Below, in pieces: positions 31,907 through 39,863 of a stretch of DNA of 58,652 bases. The stretch is from a virus. The first letter of the stretch is position 1; every line of letters starts with the position of its first letter. The stretch covers positions 1-58,652 of IMG/VR virus record IMGVR_UViG_3300025586_000240; one strand, given 5' to 3'. A program made the position numbers and the translations under genes. The notes below the pieces were generated by a model. That model did not search any database and was not told where the DNA came from. It saw only the letters and a list, made by a program, of their open reading frames with translations.

Positions 31907-32878
31907 TTATATAGTCTCCTTTATATCCTTTTTGTATATAGGTAAAGTTTCTCCACCTTCAAAGTAATTCAATACACTCTGTACCCTTTCCTTTGTTGAA
32001 TGATACTTCTGACAAAAATCAAATCCTTGTCTCCGTATCTTATCACCTTCTTTAGGTTCCTTTATAACATACTTATCATATTGCTCTTTTAAATGCTGAG
32101 CATTATCTCTCTTATAAGGAATATAATGCATTTCAGGTTCAAAAAATGTATCCATTGCTTCACATTGATCATGAAAATAAAGAGCACCTGCTCCACAATA
32201 TTGAAAAGGTCTAACGTCCTGATAAAGAGGAATGTTTACACCCATCTGCATACCAAGTACGGATTTAGCAGAAGATGAAAGTTCTGCTGTCTGAAAACGA
32301 GTATTACCTGTTTGTGGTGTTGGATAAACCTTTATATTGATAAGTCTTTTGAGTTGTTGTATAAACATTCTCCTTGGTCCATGATGAGTAGAAGAATCAA
32401 GATCACCTGTAAATGCCATATCACAATTATAACGTGGATCAGAATCAGCTATATCTTTTTGATAAAATGCCATATAAGGCCAATGTATAGTAGGTATCCT
32501 CCATATGTTAGAGAACTTTTGATAGTCACCGTGATTAACAAGCCCAAGGTCAACCCACTGATCAATTGGTTTTGGATAACGGGGTATTTCTCGAGAGTCC
32601 CCCATGTGATACAATACCTTTGTTCCCATTCTTCTACGCATTTCACTAAGCATTTGTAACACATCATGTCTCAATGGTCCAAAAATCATATGACAAAAAA
32701 TAAAATCGGGCTTGAACCAATCTAATTCCAGTTTGATGTCATGCGTAGACCTATTAACAAGTTGAACAGTTTTAGCCCAACATCCACAACGTATAGCTCC
32801 TTCGAGTGTGCCATATAGAAAGGCACTATAATAATTCTGTATATTACCAAGTATAACAATTCTTTTCGGACGTAACAT
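31907..32878 (-). CDS. CgeB-like glycosyltransferase
   Basis: A 323-residue GT-B-type protein. RPKRIVILGNIQNYYSAFLYGTLEGA at the start, KPDFIFCHMIFGPLRHDVL, VLYHMGDSRE, then MAFTGDLDSSTHHGPRRMFI and a C-terminal VRPFQYCGAGALYFHDQCEAMDTFFEPEMHYIPY segment fit the CgeB family. No signal peptide. Donor unknown. One base separates it from the methyltransferase downstream. Confidence 0.72.
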   Translation of the reverse strand: MLRPKRIVILGNIQNYYSAFLYGTLEGAIRCGCWAKTVQLVNRSTHDIKLELDWFKPDFIFCHMIFGPLRHDVLQMLSEMRRRMGTKVLYHMGDSREIPRYPKPIDQWVDLGLVNHGDYQKFSNIWRIPTIHWPYMAFYQKDIADSDPRYNCDMAFTGDLDSSTHHGPRRMFIQQLKRLINIKVYPTPQTGNTRFQTAELSSSAKSVLGMQMGVNIPLYQDVRPFQYCGAGALYFHDQCEAMDTFFEPEMHYIPYKRDNAQHLKEQYDKYVIKEPKEGDKIRRQGFDFCQKYHSTKERVQSVLNYFEGGETLPIYKKDIKETI

Positions 32879-32895
32879 AATCCCTCCTCTTTATA

Positions 32896-33648
32896 TTACC
32901 CTTTATACCTTCCATGCCTGATAGAACCATCCCCAGTTCCTAAATGGAAGTGATACCGTCCATCATCACAATTTAAAGCTTCTTCTTTTGTGAATCCATG
33001 ATCTTTCATAAGCATATCAATATGTCTTATGCAACCTAACCAATAGGTCCCTGTGTTAGCAATTACCCAATCAGCATCTCTCATGCCTCTACCACCTTTT
33101 AATACCTCATTCATTTTCCAATGCACATTATCAGCAAAACTTACCCATTTAGGCTTCAAATAGCTTAACCTAAATAAAGAAGGTGTAAATGCCCAATGAG
33201 GGTCAGTAACTAAAGGTACACCATCCCTTACTACTTGTTTTTTAACGAAGCCTGGTTTCTCATGCATTATGGTTCTCTTATGAAATCCTATTTGGTTGAT
33301 ATCGGGATTATTATCCATCAAGTTACATAATGATTCTATATCAATTTCTTTTATAGGGTCTTGGTCATCCTCCCAATTTAATACATAAGGTGTTTTGCAT
33401 TTACCTAATAACCATCCGAGTGAAGCTCCTTGCCCTATAGGTGGATTATGTCTTTCTATTACACTGTATACACCACTCTCCTTAGCATATCTAATACATT
33501 CATCTGACCTTCCACCATCTATTTGATCTTCATGAACCATCCAACGAAAATTCACCGTTGGTTTTAAGAACTTTACCATTGACTCTGTTGATATCCTTAG
33601 ATAATCAGGTCTAGATGCTGAAGTTCTCATTATATCTACATCTCTCAT
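32896..33648 (-). CDS. GT-A-type glycosyltransferase-like protein (paralogue 2)
   Basis: A 250-residue paralogue of the protein at 27000-27818. Shared landmarks are IMRTSASRPDYL, the acidic NWEDDQD segment near 100, and HWKMNEVLKG. The 20-residue KQVVRDGVPLVTDPHWAFTP is identical and encoded by 56 identical bases. It has GGAG 9 nt before ATG 33648. Both paralogues probably transfer sugars in the same glycan. Confidence 0.65.
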   Translation of the reverse strand: MRDVDIMRTSASRPDYLRISTESMVKFLKPTVNFRWMVHEDQIDGGRSDECIRYAKESGVYSVIERHNPPIGQGASLGWLLGKCKTPYVLNWEDDQDPIKEIDIESLCNLMDNNPDINQIGFHKRTIMHEKPGFVKKQVVRDGVPLVTDPHWAFTPSLFRLSYLKPKWVSFADNVHWKMNEVLKGGRGMRDADWVIANTGTYWLGCIRHIDMLMKDHGFTKEEALNCDDGRYHFHLGTGDGSIRHGRYKG

Positions 33649-33666
33649 AATTTTTTTCTCCTTTTA

Positions 33667-34716
33667 TTATTTCTTATATCTTATTGAATCTGGCATAGGA
33701 GGATTATTAGGATCGAAATTCTTAATTAATGGGTTAGTACAAGGTTTGGGACCGGGTTCATAATCCATTTCTCCACCAAGACTTTTAGAAATAATTTTAT
33801 GTATTACAGATTTTCTTTGGTCATATGGAAATCCATCATATTCTACTTTTAAGAAATTGAATAATTCTTCTGTAGTTAGACCAACACTAAAATATCCACC
33901 ATACCAATCATTTATACTACCATCACTACCTCTTAAACTACCATATTTTGTGCAATTCTTAACAAATCCTAATGTTGCCGTAAAGTTTTCTCTTGTAACT
34001 CTAACAGTACTATAACCAAGGTGTAATGCATAACCATCCTTAAATACATTATAATTACAGGTTTTAAATCCTTCTTTAAATAAACTATAACAATAAGGAG
34101 CTGATGCCCATCCAGCGTTACCGAATGTTGATATACCATGTTCTGTCCAACTTTTCATATCACATAAAATAAGACAAGAATTTGGAAATCCACCTGTAGT
34201 CTCAGCATTATATTTGTCCTTATAATATTCAAATCTACCTGTATGATTTATCACTATACCATCTATTCTACCTGATGATTGTCCTACAGCAAGTATCTTT
34301 TCATCAAGGTCAAAACACGGTAACATATTAGGTATAAGGTTTACACCCTTTGGTAGTATATTGGTATCGGAATCCAGTATTAAAACATATCTGGTTTTAA
34401 CATATTCAAGACCGGCACTTATAGCTATACCATGACCCAGACTTGTATTTTGTTCTGGATTTTTACCTCTTGATGTTTTATTATAATATCCTAATGATTT
34501 AGGTTTACCCCCTCTTACAACTGTTACATTTAAAGATTTGTCATTTTCGAGACTATTTAAGTAATTTAATATATTTTCTTCATCAGAGCAATCATCTACT
34601 ATTACTATATTAGCATACTGTTCCTTTGGTATATAAGCAATAGCTGATTCTAATGCCAACCTAAAAATATTATAATTATTTCTCACTGTGTAAAGTAATG
34701 TTACATTTCCTGCCAT
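33667..34716 (-). CDS. Family 2 glycosyltransferase
   Basis: A 349-residue GT2 protein. TLLYTVRNNYNIFRLALESA and NIVIVDDCSDEENIL are the standard GT-A start, YVLILDSDTNILP carries the DxD motif, and GGFPNSCLILCDMKSW, GNAGWASAPYCYSLF and FKDGYALHLGYS are in the acceptor region. ATG 34716 follows the preceding stop by one base, with GGGGGAG upstream. Inverting GT2 enzyme; acceptor unknown. Confidence 0.82.
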   Translation of the reverse strand: MAGNVTLLYTVRNNYNIFRLALESAIAYIPKEQYANIVIVDDCSDEENILNYLNSLENDKSLNVTVVRGGKPKSLGYYNKTSRGKNPEQNTSLGHGIAISAGLEYVKTRYVLILDSDTNILPKGVNLIPNMLPCFDLDEKILAVGQSSGRIDGIVINHTGRFEYYKDKYNAETTGGFPNSCLILCDMKSWTEHGISTFGNAGWASAPYCYSLFKEGFKTCNYNVFKDGYALHLGYSTVRVTRENFTATLGFVKNCTKYGSLRGSDGSINDWYGGYFSVGLTTEELFNFLKVEYDGFPYDQRKSVIHKIISKSLGGEMDYEPGPKPCTNPLIKNFDPNNPPMPDSIRYKK

Positions 34717-34717
34717 T

Positions 34718-35638
34718 TTATTCTCCCCCAATCATTTCCTTTATTTCTTCTTCTGTCATTTTTTGAGTATTGAGTGTACCATAAGGTTCGGTCAATCTGT
34801 TATTTTCCCTTTCTATATTAGATACTATAAAAAAATCCCAATCCAGTATAGTAGTAAAGGGTAGTTCTCTCTCAGATATTAGATCTTCTTCGAATTTTTC
34901 CACATGAGATCTAACACCTATAAGTTCCACATCATCGGATATACTTTTAGCTAACTCATATATATTAACAGTTTTCATGTCTCCTTTAACACCCGTCCAT
35001 CCACCACCATGTAGATCACACATACCAATAGATTTATATATGAATTTTGCAGCATCCTCTAAAGAAAACATCATTCTATTCATCCTTTTATCAGTAACCC
35101 TCAAAGGTATACCACCCTCTTTCATTTTTTTCCATCTCGGTATTATAGAACTACTACTATTGGCAACATTGGCAAATCTACAAGAGATGAATTTATTTCT
35201 ATCAGTGTTTGCTTCCATAAAACATTTTTCTATTAAGAATTTTGTATTGCCATAAACACTTTTAGACTTACATGCTTTGTCAGTGCTTATATTTATAGTT
35301 ATAGGAACGTGAAACCATCTACTTGCTGAAATCACATTCAAGCTACCCAATATGTTTATCTTACAGCCTTGTATAGGATGTTGTTCTATTACTTCTATAT
35401 GCTTCATTGCAGCGGTATGAATTACTATATCTGGTTTCACTTTATCATAAACACTATATAAAGCACATTCATCTTCAATGGAGGCTGTGTAATTAGTAAC
35501 TAAAGGAAATTCATCTTTTAATTCTGCTTGTAGTTTCTCCCCCCTACTGATATTATAGAACTCATATAGGTCATAATATTTTTTAATGAAAGCCTTACCT
35601 ATTGAACCAGAACCACCTGTTATCAACACTTTTTTCAT
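34718..35638 (-). CDS. FlaA1/PseB-like UDP-GlcNAc 4,6-dehydratase
   Basis: A 306-residue extended SDR of the polysaccharide-biosynthesis CapD/FlaA1 family. GGSGSIG is at 8-14, HTAAMKHIEVIEQHP near 74-88, and STDKACKSKSVYGNTK at 118-133. This gives D120, K121 and Y129 in the spacing of the FlaA1 catalytic triad. RFANVANSSSSIIPRW and a RMMFSLEDAA segment follow. Dehydration of UDP-GlcNAc would start a second amino-sugar branch (pseudaminic- or bacillosamine-like), supplying the keto sugar for an aminotransferase. The stop overlaps the upstream TG coding by 4 nt. Confidence 0.85.
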   Translation of the reverse strand: MKKVLITGGSGSIGKAFIKKYYDLYEFYNISRGEKLQAELKDEFPLVTNYTASIEDECALYSVYDKVKPDIVIHTAAMKHIEVIEQHPIQGCKINILGSLNVISASRWFHVPITINISTDKACKSKSVYGNTKFLIEKCFMEANTDRNKFISCRFANVANSSSSIIPRWKKMKEGGIPLRVTDKRMNRMMFSLEDAAKFIYKSIGMCDLHGGGWTGVKGDMKTVNIYELAKSISDDVELIGVRSHVEKFEEDLISERELPFTTILDWDFFIVSNIERENNRLTEPYGTLNTQKMTEEEIKEMIGGE

Positions 35639-37881
35639 TTACCCAATACCTCCTTGAACATTTTTCTATAGTTTTCTGCTTGTATCTTCCATGTCCATTT
35701 TTCTTCTACTGTTTGTCTTGCTTTCCTTCCCATCTCCTGTACTACTTCTCTATTGTTCTTCATCCAATTTAACCGTTCTATATATGATTTAACATTCCTT
35801 TCAACCATATACCCATTAATACCCTCATTTATGAATTCTGGTACATTACCTATCTTATTACCCACAAAACATCTACCTGTTGATGTCGCTTCCAGTAATT
35901 GATTAGGAGTACCATCCATATCAGAAGCAATCATTATCATATCAACATCATGATAGAAAGGTGGTATTTTCCCTGGTTTTATCACATTAGGGGAGTTAAA
36001 TCTACATACTTGGGATTTCAATTTTACTTCCGCTTGTCTACAAGATTCTATAACAAATTGTACATAACCCTTCCTCGTAGTATTTTTACCCACATAACCC
36101 ACTGTAAATGGTTTAGTTATGTCTCTTTCTTTAAATGCAAAAAGGGTTTCATCAACACCATTAGGTAAGTAATATACTTCACTATAATACTTTTCTAATT
36201 CCTTTTGTAGCAATACACTATTAGCATGATGAAATTTAGAACCATCCAACATCTGTTTCCAATTACCCCTATAACTGGTATATGTATGTGATGTTACACC
36301 TGTCAATTTTTGCTCAGCTGGTATATGAGAAAGGAAATGTGAAGCACCACAATCAAATGTAAAATACAAGTCAAACTTTTCTTTCCTATCGAACTTATCT
36401 GTTGGGGATGATTGAAAATATCTTATAAATATATTGAAATCGTCACTTAACCATTTCTTTATATTCTTAGCTTTAACATCCCATGCCCAGCCCCTTACAT
36501 CTGAAAGTATTAGTATATCAGGTTTTCCATTTTTAGATCTTTCTCTTTTTATTATTTTTGTTGGTTCTTCCTTCTGCTTTGGTTCTTCCTTCTTCTTCTT
36601 TTGCTTTTCCCTTCTTATTACTTCTAAATCTCTTAATGTGCCTTCATCTGGACCATATTTTATTTTCCATTCTTCTGGAGACATATCCCTTTTCATATTA
36701 TTCATATCCTTTTTAAGTAGTTCAGATTTAACTTTTAGAGATTCCCTTTTCTTTATAAGGTCCCTTTCCTCATCATCAATCTTTTCTAATTCTTTAGATA
36801 TATCAATTATTCTCTTTTCAATTTCACCTTTATTTGAATATTCCGTTGATTTTCTATTATTTACTATATCCCACAACATTTTTCTATAGTTTTCTGCTTG
36901 TATCTTCCATGTCCAGCTTTCTAATACAGTTTTTCTTGCAATATTACCCATTTTTATCAGTTCATTTCTATGATCACGAAAGTATAGTATTTTTTCAGCA
37001 TATTTATCAACATTCTTTTCAACGAGAAATCCATTAATACCATCTTGAATAAACTCTGGCATATTACCAACTCTATTGGATATTATAGGTCTTCCACAAG
37101 CGGCAGCCTCTAATGCTGTATTGGGTGTCCCGTCTTCTTGACTTGCTACAATGAAACAATCAAAACCATTATATATTGACGGCATTGTTTCATGTGTTAA
37201 AGCTTCAGTATGATCTTTATAATTAGGATGATATAAACATTTAGCTTTCTTTACAGCCGGTTCTATAAATTCTAACTGACCCTTTAATGGAGATAATTTA
37301 CCAACATGACCAACTATAATGTTTTCTCTTTCATTAGGTATGGGAGTGGTGGGTCTAAATAGTGTTTCGTCTACTCCGTTAGGTAGGTAATATATGTTAT
37401 CATGAATATTTCTTAATTGACTAAGCAACAATTTACTGTTAGCATGAACAGCTCCAGCAAGATTCATCTTAGGTTCTATTACACTTATAGGTCTATGTGA
37501 TGTAATACCAGTAACCTTTTTATTTTTAGGTATCCCTTTCAAAGGTTCAATATCTATATAGCTATAACCGAATGTGAAATATACATCATATTTTTTGGGA
37601 TCTATCTTACCCCCAGCAAGGATACAGGTAATATCAAACTCATTAGATAAATATTTTTTCAATTGAACGGATTTAAAATACCATGCCCAATTCTTTACAT
37701 CACATATAAACAATACCTTCGGCTTAATCACCTTTTTAATTTCTGATGTTATATACAGATGAGATTTTTCCTCGGGCTTGACAACCTCGGGCTTGACAAC
37801 CTCGGGCTTGATCACCTTTTTAACTTCCTTGGGTTTATTACTTTGCCCTGGACTGTTTACAATCATACCTATTTTTGACAT
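35635..37881 (-). CDS. Tandem two-domain family 4 glycosyltransferase
   Basis: A 748-residue protein with two homologous GT4 (GT-B) domains, at about 52-345 and 465-748. Each has a VLFICDVKNWAWYFK/ILILSDVRGWAWDVK start, a YYLPNGVDETLF middle and a DGTPNxxLEAxxxGR donor-binding motif followed by GNxPEFI. They are joined by a highly charged coiled-coil linker (about 355-455, Glu/Lys/Asp). The N-terminal 45 residues contain the repeat KPEVVKPEVVKPEE encoded by a 15-bp tandem repeat (37771-37810). Two sugars may be added in sequence. It is the largest island protein. Confidence 0.83.
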   Translation of the reverse strand: MSKIGMIVNSPGQSNKPKEVKKVIKPEVVKPEVVKPEEKSHLYITSEIKKVIKPKVLFICDVKNWAWYFKSVQLKKYLSNEFDITCILAGGKIDPKKYDVYFTFGYSYIDIEPLKGIPKNKKVTGITSHRPISVIEPKMNLAGAVHANSKLLLSQLRNIHDNIYYLPNGVDETLFRPTTPIPNERENIIVGHVGKLSPLKGQLEFIEPAVKKAKCLYHPNYKDHTEALTHETMPSIYNGFDCFIVASQEDGTPNTALEAAACGRPIISNRVGNMPEFIQDGINGFLVEKNVDKYAEKILYFRDHRNELIKMGNIARKTVLESWTWKIQAENYRKMLWDIVNNRKSTEYSNKGEIEKRIIDISKELEKIDDEERDLIKKRESLKVKSELLKKDMNNMKRDMSPEEWKIKYGPDEGTLRDLEVIRREKQKKKKEEPKQKEEPTKIIKRERSKNGKPDILILSDVRGWAWDVKAKNIKKWLSDDFNIFIRYFQSSPTDKFDRKEKFDLYFTFDCGASHFLSHIPAEQKLTGVTSHTYTSYRGNWKQMLDGSKFHHANSVLLQKELEKYYSEVYYLPNGVDETLFAFKERDITKPFTVGYVGKNTTRKGYVQFVIESCRQAEVKLKSQVCRFNSPNVIKPGKIPPFYHDVDMIMIASDMDGTPNQLLEATSTGRCFVGNKIGNVPEFINEGINGYMVERNVKSYIERLNWMKNNREVVQEMGRKARQTVEEKWTWKIQAENYRKMFKEVLGK
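37771..37810. repeat. 15-bp in-frame tandem repeat (KPEVV)
   Basis: CTCGGGCTTGACAAC at 37771-37785 and 37786-37800, then a partial third copy (CTCGGGCTTG, 37801-37810). The period is 15 bp, so changes in copy number keep the frame. It encodes Lys-Pro-Glu-Val-Val units in the N-terminal extension of the tandem glycosyltransferase. Confidence 0.85.
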
Positions 37882-37884
37882 TTA

Positions 37885-38970
37885 TTACAATTTCCTTTTT
37901 AAATATTTTTCTTTAGTTTCCTTCCATGATAACTTAATTAAATCATCATAAAATAGCATTTCTGTATTGTATTTATCATTTTCAATCATGTTTTTTAGCC
38001 TTTTTGAGGCATATTTTTCTTTCCATAGATCAGTTAATGCTTTTATAGAATTATCAAATAAAGGCTGTCCATAATCTTCAGTTTCACCTCTTAAATATTC
38101 ATTAGTATTAGTGTATAACCTGCACCAATAAGAACCTCTTGGAGCATGATTAGCAGGAGGTCTTATACCATAATTACTATATATCATGGTTAGTATCCTA
38201 CCTTTAGGTCTGGAACCTTCATATATTCCTCTAATTTTTTCAGGATATTTTTTCTTTAATTCTTTTACTGCTTCCTTATATACATTATCAGATGGTTCCA
38301 ATGATATCTTACCTTCAGATGTGCCGCATTTCCTCCAATACTTCAAACGGGTGTACTGACTAAATCCACCATAAAGACTTGTAGTTGTTATGCCTATTAG
38401 TTTTTCCTTATTATAATAGGCATTCCATGTATCAACCACAGGCTTAGAACAAACCATTAGAGCAATAAGTTTACCACCTACATAATTATATCCTAATGGT
38501 TGAGTTGGAGAGATTGAGGAACCCATAGCTGTATATCTGAGGAATTTCTTTAAACGATCATCTCTTGACCAGCCTATATATTCGTCTCTAGGTTTTAGTG
38601 ATATGAAATCGGAACCTAATGATATGATTCCAATGTAGGTAAGGTCAGGTTTATTCATTACAATAAACCTTTTAATGCGACCTTTGTTAGCATTCCAATG
38701 TGCCGAATGTGTAAATATGCGGAGAGTATTCCAGGTAAGGCTTTGATCCTTAGTTATTACAGGAATAATTATTGGTTGGATTTTTAGGTAATCTTCTGGT
38801 TGGCTTGGTTTCCAAATACATTGCTTGACTTCCCACATTTTTTGCTTTTCAGCTATGGACCATTCTCTATTGTGTATTTGATGCCAACCACGATATAGAG
38901 TATATTCCTTTATATTCATACTGGACAACATATTAAAATTTTCTTCAAACAATTTTTTTATATTACTCAT
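37885..38970 (-). CDS. DUF4338/DruA-like protein
   Basis: A 361-residue protein. KPRDEYIGWSRDDRLKKFLRYTAMGSSISP (about 121-150) and YVGGKLIALMVCSKPVVDTWNAYYN resemble the DUF4338 proteins, which include DruA of the Druantia anti-phage system. TTTSLYGGFSQYTRLKYWRKCGTSEGKI follows. The N-terminus starts MSNIKKLFEENFN, an N-terminal version of the LFEE element. It is directly downstream of a DNA methyltransferase. Family assignment rests on motif similarity only. The role in phages is not known. Confidence 0.55.
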   Translation of the reverse strand: MSNIKKLFEENFNMLSSMNIKEYTLYRGWHQIHNREWSIAEKQKMWEVKQCIWKPSQPEDYLKIQPIIIPVITKDQSLTWNTLRIFTHSAHWNANKGRIKRFIVMNKPDLTYIGIISLGSDFISLKPRDEYIGWSRDDRLKKFLRYTAMGSSISPTQPLGYNYVGGKLIALMVCSKPVVDTWNAYYNKEKLIGITTTSLYGGFSQYTRLKYWRKCGTSEGKISLEPSDNVYKEAVKELKKKYPEKIRGIYEGSRPKGRILTMIYSNYGIRPPANHAPRGSYWCRLYTNTNEYLRGETEDYGQPLFDNSIKALTDLWKEKYASKRLKNMIENDKYNTEMLFYDDLIKLSWKETKEKYLKRKL

Positions 38971-38987
38971 ACGTACATATTAACTCC

Positions 38988-39824
38988 CTAATTAAAAAAA
39001 CTATTTATTACGGTCTTCTTCTTTAAATCCCTTTCTTTCTTCTTCTTTTGTCTATCTTTATATGAATTTTTTACTACATGAATTAGAAGTTCTTGTTTTA
39101 ACACATCTATATGATCTTTAAAGTTAGAAATTCTATCTATTGCCGATTTTATATAGTTAGATGATATGTCTATGCCCATATAATCATGACCCAATAACCT
39201 ACAAGCTATACCCGTTGTTCCACTACCCATATAAGGATCTATAATCAAGCCTTTTCTATCACTCATAAACGATAGTATGCATCTCAGTGGTAGAATAACT
39301 GGAAATGGTGCTGGATGTGGATTATCCATATCTGGTGTAAAGTTCCATATAGAAGAGCATACAGCATGTTTACCTTCCAATTTCACACCTATTACTTTAC
39401 CACCTATAGGTTTGTATAACCAATAAATTCTCTCGTCCTTTTGATGGAACCTGTAACCACCCCATTCAGTACAAGTATGTTTATCCCATATGATTTCTTG
39501 TCTTATGTGCCATTTAGATTTAACTAACCATTCTAATGGAAATGTGGCTATACCTTTAAGATGTCTTACCTTATGATTGTAAAAAAATGAACCCCCAGGT
39601 TTTATAGTTCTGTAAAGCTCATCGAGTACATTTATTTGGTTTTGTTGGTATTCATCTTCAGGTAGATCGTCCTGTACTTTATCATATTTGATGGATCTGA
39701 ATATTGAACCATCTGTATTTATCTTCTTGTTGTATGGTGGGGAGGTCACACCCATATCTATGAAAGCATCGGGTAATTTTTTGAGAACCTTTAATGTATC
39801 ACCTTGTAAGATTTTATTTTTCAT
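38988..39824 (-). CDS. DNA methyltransferase (beta-class, N4-C or N6-A)
   Basis: A 278-residue methyltransferase with motif IV TSPPYN at 27-32 near the N-terminus and motif I DPYMGSGTTG (196-205) near the C-terminus, the beta-class order. TSPPY is more common in N4-cytosine enzymes, but N6-adenine enzymes are possible. I set ATG 39824 (MKNKILQGDTLK), eight bases after a perfect-spacing promoter and lacking a ribosome binding site. The modification may protect phage DNA from restriction. It is next to the DruA-like gene and the unknown protein at 39864. Confidence 0.85.
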   Translation of the reverse strand: MKNKILQGDTLKVLKKLPDAFIDMGVTSPPYNKKINTDGSIFRSIKYDKVQDDLPEDEYQQNQINVLDELYRTIKPGGSFFYNHKVRHLKGIATFPLEWLVKSKWHIRQEIIWDKHTCTEWGGYRFHQKDERIYWLYKPIGGKVIGVKLEGKHAVCSSIWNFTPDMDNPHPAPFPVILPLRCILSFMSDRKGLIIDPYMGSGTTGIACRLLGHDYMGIDISSNYIKSAIDRISNFKDHIDVLKQELLIHVVKNSYKDRQKKKKERDLKKKTVINSFFN

Positions 39825-39832
39825 AATACCAT

Positions 39833-39861
39833 ATTCTAACACATTTAAAATTATTTGTAAA
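39833..39861 (-). promoter_or_regulatory. Sigma70-type promoter for the DNA methyltransferase gene
   Basis: On the minus strand TTTACA (39861-39856) and TAGAAT (39838-39833) are separated by 17 nt. The ATG at 39824 follows the -10 box after 8 nt with no ribosome binding site. The geometry equals the promoters at 867 and 6919, suggesting a leaderless transcript. Confidence 0.72.
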
Positions 39862-39863
39862 GA

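Noticed and set aside
36434-36889. Plus-strand open frame of 151 codons opposite the tandem glycosyltransferase
   Set aside because: It is the antisense of a Glu/Lys-rich coiled coil, giving a Ser/Phe/Leu-rich translation, and it has no ribosome binding site.
37771-37810. Direct repeats as a CRISPR array
   Set aside because: Units are contiguous with no spacers and code for KPEVV in frame.
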